Made by a program: the position numbers and the translations under genes
Part shown: one piece after another, positions 7,937-15,406 of the stretch
Layout of the letters: each line of letters opens with the position of its first letter
Position numbering within the stretch: position 1 is the first letter of the stretch
NCBI RefSeq assembly: GCF_002205795.1
Contig: NZ_NIUY01000001.1
Span: 186,001 to 250,000, forward strand
Length of the DNA: 64,000 nt
Direction: 5' to 3'
From: Chryseobacterium sp. VAUSW3
GTDB lineage: Bacteria > Bacteroidota > Bacteroidia > Flavobacteriales > Weeksellaceae
The notes under the pieces: model-generated
What the model saw: only the letters and a program-made list of their open reading frames with translations
The model's database searches: none
Told to the model about the DNA's origin: nothing

Positions 7937-8761
7937 TTATTCTTCGTCTTTAATACTTAAATCTTTATTGAGATCAGGATTCAGTTTCAGATATTTCTGG
8001 TTCTGTTTATTCCTGAATCGGATATTGAGCATTTCTACCGCCAAACTGAAGGCTAAACATGAATAAATGATGTTTTTACTCACATGCTGGTGGATTCCTT
8101 CTGCTACCAACATTACTCCAATTACCACAAGGAACGCCAGGGCGAGCATCTGCAGACTCGGATATTTATTAATGATGGCAGAAATTGGTCCGGCAAATGC
8201 CATCATAATTCCAATAGAAATCACCACCGCGATAATCATCAGTAAAACGTTATCAACCAAACCGATAGCCGTTAAAATAGAATCTAAAGAGAACACCATA
8301 TCGATTAGGATAATCTGAAGAATCACCATCGTCATTAGACTTGATGCGCCTGATTTTGGTTTTGGTACTTCGTCGTGTCCGGACATTTTTCCGTGGATTT
8401 CGAACGTACTTTTTGCGATAAGGAAAATACCTCCGCCCAACAGAATAATATCTTTCCAGCTCAGTGCCAATGGCAGCTCGCTTCCAGGCTCGTTAAACCA
8501 TTCCAGCGTGAGCACCGGCTCTTTCAGTCCGATAATCCAGTTGATCATAAGCAGCAGTACTACACGGAAAATCATTGCAAATGCAAGTCCCAGGTTTCTG
8601 GCAAAACGCTGTTTTTCTTTCGGCAGTTTGTCGGAAATAATTGAAATAAAGATAATATTGTCGACGCCCAGTACAATTTCAAGAAAAGTAAGGGTAAGAA
8701 GACTGACCCAAACTTGTGGATCGGCAAAATTCGGCAAATCGATAACTGATAAAAATTCCAT
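7937..8761 (-). CDS. TerC family integral membrane protein
   Basis: This 274-residue inner-membrane protein has about seven hydrophobic segments in two repeats. The paired family motifs LEIVLGVDNIIF (near residue 27) and DMVFSLDSI (near residue 155) carry conserved acidic residues in the membrane. TerC relatives are linked to tellurite resistance and to manganese export or loading of secreted metalloproteins. A charged cytoplasmic tail ends in DEE. It is a single gene with a shared terminator; no ter operon partners lie nearby, so a metal-homeostasis role is more likely than tellurite resistance. Confidence 0.88.
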   Translation of the reverse strand: MEFLSVIDLPNFADPQVWVSLLTLTFLEIVLGVDNIIFISIISDKLPKEKQRFARNLGLAFAMIFRVVLLLMINWIIGLKEPVLTLEWFNEPGSELPLALSWKDIILLGGGIFLIAKSTFEIHGKMSGHDEVPKPKSGASSLMTMVILQIILIDMVFSLDSILTAIGLVDNVLLMIIAVVISIGIMMAFAGPISAIINKYPSLQMLALAFLVVIGVMLVAEGIHQHVSKNIIYSCLAFSLAVEMLNIRFRNKQNQKYLKLNPDLNKDLSIKDEE

Positions 8762-8806
8762 TGTTTAATTTTTGGTGGTTAAAAATACATCTTTTTTCTA
8801 AAAACT

Positions 8807-9652
8807 TTATTTAAAATTTTCGCAGATAAATGTAATGGAACGCAACACCGCATTATCGAGATCTGGCGGTAAATTATCAGATTGCCATGGCTCTTTTGCA
8901 CCAAATGTATGGTTTGCACCATCAATGATATAAAGTTCAGAATCTTTGCACCAATCATTGAGCAAAAACGCCTCCTTATCTTTCACCGCTTCATCTTCAG
9001 TACCCTGAATAATGAGTACAGATTTTTGCAAATGCTGCGCGCAATACTGAATGGTAAACCGTTCCTCGTTTTGCTTAAAATCTTCGTAAAACTGGTAATA
9101 GTGAGGCATTTGCTGCTTGGTTCTTGTATTTTCTGAATACATGACGCCGGAATTTTTCCAACTCTCCAGACGCTCGCCTGAAGGAAACCTGTAGTTGAAA
9201 TTACTTACTCCCGCCAACGTTATCAAAACCCTGATTCTATCGTCTTCGTAAGCTTTGATGAGTGAAATTCCCCCACCGCGGCTATGTCCTATAATGGTAA
9301 TTTTACTGAAATCAACCGACGGATGTTCTGAAAAGTACGCCAAAAGCGCATCAAGATCCGACATTTCTTTGGAGAAATTATTATATCCAAAAGCTTCCAG
9401 ATCATCAAATTCTGTAGGGTTTTCCACAGTGGTTCCGTTGTGCGAAAAATTGAATTTAACAAAGAAAAATCCGGCTTCGGCAAATTTATTCGCCATCAAA
9501 TCCCAGGCGCCCCAGTCTTTATAACCTTTGTAACCATGAACAAAAATTACCAACGGAAGTTTTTCTTTCCCTTCAGGATAAAAAGCATCTGCAAGAAAAT
9601 CGCGTGTTTCCGGATTCTTAATGCGAATATTTTTCTGAATATTTATTTTCAT
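8807..9652 (-). CDS. Alpha/beta hydrolase (dienelactone hydrolase-like)
   Basis: The product is 281 residues if started at the ATG at 9650-9652. It has the hydrolase fold with the oxyanion segment VIFVHGYKGYKDWG, the nucleophile elbow IGHSRGGG (Ser), the acid in IQGTEDEAVK and the catalytic His in DGANHTFGA. It is probably a cytoplasmic esterase of unknown substrate. A reading frame extends 67 codons further upstream, but that part translates a hexamer repeat (LNLNLNLN) and intergenic repeat DNA. A -7 box lies at 9685-9692, downstream of that extension, so I take the inner start. Confidence 0.85.
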   Translation of the reverse strand: MKINIQKNIRIKNPETRDFLADAFYPEGKEKLPLVIFVHGYKGYKDWGAWDLMANKFAEAGFFFVKFNFSHNGTTVENPTEFDDLEAFGYNNFSKEMSDLDALLAYFSEHPSVDFSKITIIGHSRGGGISLIKAYEDDRIRVLITLAGVSNFNYRFPSGERLESWKNSGVMYSENTRTKQQMPHYYQFYEDFKQNEERFTIQYCAQHLQKSVLIIQGTEDEAVKDKEAFLLNDWCKDSELYIIDGANHTFGAKEPWQSDNLPPDLDNAVLRSITFICENFK

Positions 9653-9682
9653 GAGATTGAGGTTAAGGTTGAGGTTGAGATT
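9653..9682 (-). repeat. Hexanucleotide tandem repeat in the hydrolase leader
   Basis: Read on the minus strand, units of CTCAAC with small variations (CTCAAC, CTCAAC, CTTAAC, CTCAAT, CTC) run directly into the start codon. There are about 4.5 copies. They occupy nearly the whole 5' leader predicted from the -7 box at 9685-9692. Confidence 0.75.
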
Positions 9683-9684
9683 TT

Positions 9685-9692
9685 CAAATTTA
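9685..9692 (-). promoter_or_regulatory. -7 promoter box for the alpha/beta hydrolase
   Basis: On the minus strand this reads TAAATTTG, an exact TAnnTTTG. Transcription would start near 9681, about 30 bases before the ATG. That makes the hexamer repeat the 5' untranslated region and supports the inner start codon. Confidence 0.5.
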
Positions 9693-9732
9693 GTTATTTT
9701 GAGTGAGTGTTTCCAGATTGGGTCTGGTTTCG

Positions 9733-9858
9733 CGTGAGCGATGGTAGTGGAAATCCTTTTATTGGGCGGCGGCGAAGCCGCCGCCCAATAAAAGATTGTA
9801 GCGGACGTAGCGACCCGCGCAGCTGCAAACGCGCAGGCGAGGGACACGCCCAAAAAAA
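9733..9858 (+). repeat. Dispersed intergenic repeat, copy A
   Basis: This copy shares GATGGTAGTGGAAATCC-TTTTATTG and CAATAAAAGATTGTAGCG with copy B at 21869. Its centre is a perfect 18-bp hairpin (9756-9773 pairing with 9777-9794) with a GAA loop and a GC-rich inner half. It ends in CGCCC and a run of A like copy D. It fills the gap between two minus-strand genes. A GC-rich patch in AT-rich DNA points to an inserted element. Confidence 0.8.
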
Positions 9859-9890
9859 ATCACCCAAATTAATGAGTGATTTTAAATATA

Positions 9891-11981
9891 TTACCAGATT
9901 TTAATTCTTTCTTCCGGCGCTTTATAGAGTTTGTCTCCTGGCTTCACATCGAACGCTTTGTAAAAAGAGTCCTGATTAACCAAAGGTCCAAAGGCCCTGA
10001 AATAACCCGGCGAGTGCGGATCGGTTTTCACCTGATTTACCATATACTGCTCGGTAGATTTGGTTCTCCAAACGGTAGCCCAGCTCATGAAAAATCTTTG
10101 ATCCTGGGTGAAACCACTGATTAATCCCGGGTTTCCGTGATCTTTCAGATACATCTGCAATGCGGTGTACGCTACGGCAACGCCACCCAAATCACCGATA
10201 TTCTCTCCGCTGGTAAATTTCCCGTTGATAAAACTTCCTTTTACCGGTTCGTATTTATCGTATTGCGCAGCAAGCTGCCCCACTTTCGCATCAAAGTTCT
10301 TACGGTCAGCATCGGTCCACCAGTTGTTAAGGTTTCCGTCGCCATCAAATCTTGATCCGGAATCATCAAAACCGTGAGAGATTTCGTGACCGATTACCGC
10401 GCCAATTCCACCAAAATTTACCGCAGGATCTGCTTTGAAATTGAAGAAAGGCGGCTGAAGAATTGCTGCAGGGAATACAATTTCGTTGTTGGAACCGCTG
10501 TAATAAGCGTTTACGGTTTGTGGCGACATTCCCCATTCGGTTTTATCAACAGGCTTACCTACTTTGTCTAAATTTTTCGCGTACTGCCATTCTGAAACTT
10601 TCTGGAGGTTTGCGTAATACGTTCCGCCGTCGGCAGGCGCGGTTAGCTGAAGCTTTGAATAATCTTTCCAGGTATCCGGGTAAGCGATTTTCACACTGAA
10701 TTTCGAGAGTTTTTCCTGGGCTTTTACTTTGGTCTCAGCCGACATCCAGTCGAGGTTGGCTATATGATGTTCGAAACCTTTTTTTAGGTAGCTGATATAA
10801 GTTTCCATCTGTGCTTTTGCTTCAGCAGGGAAATATTTTTCAACATACAGTTTGCCGAAAGCTTCGCCCAAAGTTCCGTTGATTACGCCCAAACCTCTTT
10901 TATCCATGGATCTTTGCTCTTTCTGACCCTGTAAATATTTTGAATAGAAGTTAAAGTTGATGTCATCAAGCTTCTGATCCAGATTGCTCGCGTTTCCGGC
11001 AACCAGTCTTGCTTTCATGTACTCCTTAATCAAAGGAAGCGTTCGCTCATTCATCCAGGAATCCATAGTCTGAAGGTATTTCAGCTCGCTTACGATTACC
11101 TTATCGGTATTTACGCCGGCTTTTTTAAGATAATCAGCAAGGTTGATATTTTTTACCAAAGACGGAAGTTCTGCAACTGTTTTAGGATTATAACGAAGGT
11201 TTGCATCGCGGTTTTGCTCGTTGGTCAACAGGTTTCCGGCAAGCTGTTTTTCGAAAGCAACAACTCTTTGTGCAGTTTGGTCCGCATTTTTATATCCTAA
11301 AACCGTGAAAAGCTGCGCTACATAATTTTTGTACTCGTTGAGCGTTTTGGTGTTGGCTTCGTTTTCTTTCTGATAATAATCTCTACCTAAACCGAGACTT
11401 GGACCGCCAAAATAAACGGCATTCATTTTAGAATTTTTCAAATCTGCACCTACACGCCATGCGTATAAAGGATTGTCGCCGGTTTTTGTTGCTTCGATTA
11501 GATATTTCTGTAAATCTGCAATCGTTTTCAGTTGATCGATTTTGGCAAGATCAGCTTTAATTGGGGAGATTCCATCGGCATTTCTCTTGTCCCAGTTCAT
11601 GAAAGTGCCGTAAAGTGCCTGAATTTTCTGGCCTTCAGAGCCCTGAGCAAATTTCTCAGTCAATATTTTATTTAAAATTTCTAAAGACGCCACATCTACA
11701 TCTTCTCGAAGGGCATTGAAACTTCCCCAACTTGCTTTATCGGATGGTATTTCTGCAGTTTTCACCCAGTTTCCGTTCACATAGCTGAAGAAATCATCCT
11801 GAGCACGAACTGAAGTGTCCATATAAGAAAGATTAAGACCTTCTTCTTTTACAGGTTCTGCTTTCACAACTGCCTGCTCTTTTGGTTGCTCGGTAGTCGA
11901 ATCAGCTGATTTTGTGGTTCCGCACGAATTAAGGAAAACAATTCCCGAAAATGCCAGTGCGCTTATCGTTATTCTCTTCAT
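9891..11981 (-). CDS. M13 family metallopeptidase lipoprotein (PepO/neprilysin-like)
   Basis: This 696-residue zinc endopeptidase has a lipoprotein signal with the lipobox LNSC at about residue 17-20, so it should be anchored in the envelope facing the periplasm or surface. The zinc site is GHEISHGFDDSG near residue 530, with the third ligand in GENIGDLGG about 60 residues later. The substrate-binding NAYYSGSNNEIVFPA is clear. M13 peptidases cleave peptides up to about 50 residues. The C-terminus ends in ERIKIW where human-type enzymes end CRVW. It is transcribed alone, 76 bases from the next upstream gene. Confidence 0.93.
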   Translation of the reverse strand: MKRITISALAFSGIVFLNSCGTTKSADSTTEQPKEQAVVKAEPVKEEGLNLSYMDTSVRAQDDFFSYVNGNWVKTAEIPSDKASWGSFNALREDVDVASLEILNKILTEKFAQGSEGQKIQALYGTFMNWDKRNADGISPIKADLAKIDQLKTIADLQKYLIEATKTGDNPLYAWRVGADLKNSKMNAVYFGGPSLGLGRDYYQKENEANTKTLNEYKNYVAQLFTVLGYKNADQTAQRVVAFEKQLAGNLLTNEQNRDANLRYNPKTVAELPSLVKNINLADYLKKAGVNTDKVIVSELKYLQTMDSWMNERTLPLIKEYMKARLVAGNASNLDQKLDDINFNFYSKYLQGQKEQRSMDKRGLGVINGTLGEAFGKLYVEKYFPAEAKAQMETYISYLKKGFEHHIANLDWMSAETKVKAQEKLSKFSVKIAYPDTWKDYSKLQLTAPADGGTYYANLQKVSEWQYAKNLDKVGKPVDKTEWGMSPQTVNAYYSGSNNEIVFPAAILQPPFFNFKADPAVNFGGIGAVIGHEISHGFDDSGSRFDGDGNLNNWWTDADRKNFDAKVGQLAAQYDKYEPVKGSFINGKFTSGENIGDLGGVAVAYTALQMYLKDHGNPGLISGFTQDQRFFMSWATVWRTKSTEQYMVNQVKTDPHSPGYFRAFGPLVNQDSFYKAFDVKPGDKLYKAPEERIKIW

Positions 11982-12057
11982 AGATAAATATATTTCTTTG
12001 TTAAGTCGTAACCATTAACAAATTGTTACAAAAGCGCTGAAATCTCAGCAGATTTGT

Positions 12058-12720
12058 TTAGTGAAAATTAATTTTTCCACCAATTATGTTTTTTACTTTC
12101 CGGTCTTCCGGATCACCATAAATTTCAATAATTCCACCGGCTCTTGTGGTTGCATTTACTGACCCTGAGACATTTACTTCGGCAAGTCCACCTGCATTTG
12201 CGGTAACTTTTGTATTTTTCGACTCGGTGTTTTTACCATAATATTTTCCACCAGAGTTTACCACAACATCCTGATTATCGGCAGTTCCTGAAATTTTTAT
12301 TTCTCCGCCGGAATTGGTTTTAATGTTGAGTTTTGATGCATCAATATTGAGATTTATTTTTGAACCCTCATTTGAAGTTAAAGAAAGCATATTGGCATCC
12401 AATTCATCGGTTGAGGAAATCGTGGAACCCTGGCTTGCCTGAATATCATTCAGTTTTTCATAAAAAACCTTTACCGAAATCTGATCACCTGACAGAATTT
12501 TAGCCGGAGAAAGTTTAATTTTCAGCTCCCCATTTTTGTTAACGGTCTCAATATCCGGATCGTTATTTTCAGTTTCCACCTTGCTTTGATTGGATGAAAT
12601 AAGTGTAACATTTATTTTGTTATACACCTTCAGTGACGAAAAATCACCCACATTTCTTGTTGATTGTGCAAATGCCAACTGACATGCTACAAGCATTAAG
12701 CTTCCTAATATTTTCTTCAT
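12058..12720 (-). CDS. GIN domain (DUF2807) putative auto-transporter adhesin head
   Basis: The 220-residue exported protein has a signal peptide ending near AFA-QS (residue 18) and one GIN domain. The domain is a beta-helix-like repeat of strands, visible as FSSLKVYNKINVTLI followed by regularly spaced SGG/AGG turns (NSGGEI, NSGGKY, NAGGLA, RAGGII). Such head domains are common in Bacteroidota envelope proteins of unknown function. No lipobox and no sorting domain are seen, so it is probably periplasmic. The next genes on either side are separated by more than 60 bases. Confidence 0.85.
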   Translation of the reverse strand: MKKILGSLMLVACQLAFAQSTRNVGDFSSLKVYNKINVTLISSNQSKVETENNDPDIETVNKNGELKIKLSPAKILSGDQISVKVFYEKLNDIQASQGSTISSTDELDANMLSLTSNEGSKINLNIDASKLNIKTNSGGEIKISGTADNQDVVVNSGGKYYGKNTESKNTKVTANAGGLAEVNVSGSVNATTRAGGIIEIYGDPEDRKVKNIIGGKINFH

Positions 12721-12786
12721 AATGATATAGATTTACTTCTGACAAACGTTTTCAGAAGATATTTATTCTGATCCCTGTATAAATTT

Positions 12787-14040
12787 TTATACTTTCTGTT
12801 TTACAAGAATTTCTACCAAATCCTGCAGAACACGCTGCGAAACGAAATTCGCAAAATCATTCCGCTCAAAATGAGGGAGATAAAGGCGGTTTGATTTCTC
12901 AAAATCATTTACCCTGATGGAATAAAAGACCGTTCCTATTTCGTTATTAAAATCATCGCTGTTCGGACCGGCAACCCCGGTGGTAGATAGTGCAATATTG
13001 GTTTTAAACAATTTCTGGCAGCCCAAACTCATTTCCTGCGCCACTTCTTCAGAAACCACGGTTTTCTTTAGAATTGTTTGTTCTGAAACGCCGAGAATTT
13101 CTATTTTTTTGTGGTAATCATAAGGAATTATACCGCCCAGAAAATATTCTGAACTTCCGGAAACTGAAGTAATCAATCGGGAAAGTTCGCCACCCGTACA
13201 ACTTTCTGCAACACTTAGCGTGAGTTTCGTTTGCAAAAGAATCTCTTTCAATATTTCCTGAATATCATTTCCGTCCCAGGATATTACTTTTTCACCGATT
13301 AATGGTTTCAGTTTCTCAACCTCATCGTTTAACTGGTTTTCAATTTCCTGTAAGTCGCTTCCTACAGCTGTTAATCTCAGCTTAATACGGTTACCAACGG
13401 GCAGATAAGAAAGCGCGATGTTGGCAGGCAAGGAAAGTTCCCACTCTTCAATCGTTAAAGAGAGCAGACTTTCAGGAAAATCAACCACCGAAATAATGCG
13501 TGTAGCGATGTGATTTAAAGAGAATTTATCTTTTATGTATGGAATTATTTTATGATTTATCAAAGGTTTTACTTCGTAGGGAACGCCTGGAAGACAAATG
13601 GCAATTTTCCCCTTTTCTTCAATCATCTGGCAGGGCGCAGTTCCGTTTTCATTCTGAAAAATATGCGCTTTCGACAAAACAACCGCCTGATTTTTATTGA
13701 TTTCCAGAAGATGTTCACGTTTTCTTTTGATCATGAGTTTTTTCAGATGCTCAAAAGTTTCTTCATCCAGTCTCAGTTCATCATTAAAAAATTCTGCGAA
13801 CGCCGTTTTGGTTCGGTCATCTTTTGTCGGACCCAAACCGCCGGTGGTAATGATAAGATCAGCCAGTTCGAAACCGGATTTCAATGTATTGACGATCGTT
13901 TTAACCTCATCAGGAATCGTAAAAATCTGTACCACAGGAATACCGATGCTTTTGAGTTGATTCGCAATAAAATTGGAATTGGTATCGATGGTGTTTCCTG
14001 ATAAAATTTCGTCGCCGATGGTGATGAGAACTGCTTTCAT
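12787..14040 (-). CDS. cinA: Competence/damage-inducible protein CinA
   Basis: The N-terminal MoCF-like domain begins at KAVLITIGDEILSG and contains TTGGLGPTKDD; in this family it has NMN- or ADP-ribose-related phosphatase activity. The C-terminal domain (from about 255) has SVAESCTGGELSRLI, with the catalytic Ser of nicotinamide-nucleotide amidase, and STTGVAGP. Together they recycle NMN to nicotinate mononucleotide. I start at the ATG at 14038-14040 because MKAVLITIGDE is the conserved family N-terminus; an in-frame ATG six codons earlier is less likely. Length (417) is normal. Confidence 0.93.
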   Translation of the reverse strand: MKAVLITIGDEILSGNTIDTNSNFIANQLKSIGIPVVQIFTIPDEVKTIVNTLKSGFELADLIITTGGLGPTKDDRTKTAFAEFFNDELRLDEETFEHLKKLMIKRKREHLLEINKNQAVVLSKAHIFQNENGTAPCQMIEEKGKIAICLPGVPYEVKPLINHKIIPYIKDKFSLNHIATRIISVVDFPESLLSLTIEEWELSLPANIALSYLPVGNRIKLRLTAVGSDLQEIENQLNDEVEKLKPLIGEKVISWDGNDIQEILKEILLQTKLTLSVAESCTGGELSRLITSVSGSSEYFLGGIIPYDYHKKIEILGVSEQTILKKTVVSEEVAQEMSLGCQKLFKTNIALSTTGVAGPNSDDFNNEIGTVFYSIRVNDFEKSNRLYLPHFERNDFANFVSQRVLQDLVEILVKQKV

Positions 14041-14121
14041 AAATAATTTTGAAAGCATAAAATTACTGATTTATCTACGGATAATCATTATAAAAAATCG
14101 GAACTGCTCTTTATCAGGTAC

Positions 14122-14145
14122 AAAAAAAACGGGCCGAAACCCGTT
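14122..14145 (-). terminator. Rho-independent terminator after the lipocalin gene
   Basis: On the minus strand AACGGG-TTTCGG-CCCGTT is followed by TTTTTT. It lies 23 bases past the lipocalin stop and ends the whole repair operon if that is one transcript. Confidence 0.8.
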
Positions 14146-14168
14146 ATATTTACTTATGAATTATTCTT

Positions 14169-14708
14169 TTAATCCTGTTTGGTCCAAACTAAATCTTCAG
14201 TTTTATAACCTAAACTTTTAGCTTTTGACAGAAAACGCTGTTTTATATCTTCAGGAATGGTTTTTTCGCGCGACAGAATCCAGAGATAATCCAGATTATT
14301 TCCCGCGACCAACGCGTAACGGTAATTTTCATCAAGATCGATCACATTATAACCTGCCCAGATAGGTTTGAAAAACGATACTTTCAGACGCGCAGTTTTT
14401 TCATCTTCTACAAAACGGGCTTCGCCTATACTTTCTTTCCATTCTTTTTTTACATAATTGTAACCTTTGTTATCCACTTTGATGTGGCCGTTTTCTTTCA
14501 TAGAATATTCTGCGGTAACCTGCTCCATATTTTTTTCCCATTTGAAATCAAGTCTTGCGATTTCGTACCATTTACCAAGATATTTTTCCTTTTCAAAATT
14601 ATTGACGGCAACAGCTCCATCAGGAATTTTTACTGAACATGAATTAAGAATCATTAAACCTAAAATCCCTAAAGATACTGGGATTACAATTTTAGTCAGC
14701 TTTTTCAT
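14169..14708 (-). CDS. blc: Bacterial lipocalin (Blc-like lipoprotein)
   Basis: The 179-residue protein has a lipoprotein signal with lipobox LNSC near residue 25 and the lipocalin signature YLGKWYEIARLD, followed by the strands of an eight-stranded barrel and WILSREKTIPED. Blc proteins bind fatty acids or lysophospholipids at the outer membrane. The start lies only 6 bases after the pdeM stop, so it appears to be the last gene of the DNA-repair operon, which is an odd partner for an envelope protein. Confidence 0.9.
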   Translation of the reverse strand: MKKLTKIVIPVSLGILGLMILNSCSVKIPDGAVAVNNFEKEKYLGKWYEIARLDFKWEKNMEQVTAEYSMKENGHIKVDNKGYNYVKKEWKESIGEARFVEDEKTARLKVSFFKPIWAGYNVIDLDENYRYALVAGNNLDYLWILSREKTIPEDIKQRFLSKAKSLGYKTEDLVWTKQD

Positions 14709-14714
14709 ACTACT

Positions 14715-15371
14715 TTATTTTTTTCCTTCATAATCAAATATAATGCCTTTGGAAAAAACGATATGCTTAAAGTTTCCTTTTAAAGTCTGTGTATCTAAAC
14801 CTGTAAATTTGCTGAAAGCTGGCAATATCAGTTGGCTTTCCGAAACAGCATAACACGGAAGTTTAATAGCTTGCCGGGCTTTACCCTGAAAAATTACGCC
14901 GGGATGAATGTGGCCTGAAACTGTAAATGTTGTCCCGATATTTTCAGGTTCGTGTACGAAACGGAATGGCTGAATTTCCAAGGAATTTTCTACAGTATCT
15001 ATACAGTAATCGTCGTAGATTTGTTTTGAAATCCTGTCGTGATTGCCTTTGATTAAAGTAATTTTAAGATCTGGGAAACGGTTTCGCCATTCGCAGAAAA
15101 TTTCAAGATCGCTGTTGTGTCCGGCATGAAAAAGATCGCCGACGATGAGAAGATGCTGAACCTCAAAAAAAGAAATCAAACTCTCGAGAACCGCTAAATC
15201 ATCAAGTAAAATCTGCGAAGAAATGGCGATACCGCTTTTTCTGAAATGCGCGGATTTACCGACATGCAGATCGCTGATTATCATGATTTTCCGGCTTTCC
15301 CAAAACACCGCTTTTTGGTTGGTGAAAATGAGTTTTTCGTTTTGGATGTTTTTTTCTAAGGTTTTAATCAT
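14715..15371 (-). CDS. pdeM: Ligase-associated DNA damage response endonuclease PdeM
   Basis: This 218-residue calcineurin-like phosphoesterase has the full metal motif series: SDLHVGKSAHF, GDLFHAGHNSD, IKGNHDR and VSGHIHPG. PdeM is the small nuclease partner in the bacterial four-gene repair cluster with an Lhr-like helicase, an ATP-dependent ligase and an MBL-fold exonuclease, all of which lie directly upstream on the same strand. It starts 35 bases after the helicase stop. DNA end processing in the cytoplasm is the likely role, inferred from the cluster. Confidence 0.92.
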   Translation of the reverse strand: MIKTLEKNIQNEKLIFTNQKAVFWESRKIMIISDLHVGKSAHFRKSGIAISSQILLDDLAVLESLISFFEVQHLLIVGDLFHAGHNSDLEIFCEWRNRFPDLKITLIKGNHDRISKQIYDDYCIDTVENSLEIQPFRFVHEPENIGTTFTVSGHIHPGVIFQGKARQAIKLPCYAVSESQLILPAFSKFTGLDTQTLKGNFKHIVFSKGIIFDYEGKK

Positions 15372-15406
15372 TTTTTTGTAACACCTGGCTTTTTGAATTC
15401 CGTTTT

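Noticed and set aside
9653-9853. N-terminal extension of the alpha/beta hydrolase by 67 codons
   Set aside because: The extension translates the hexamer repeat and part of repeat copy A, and a -7 promoter box lies inside it, so it is very unlikely to be coded.
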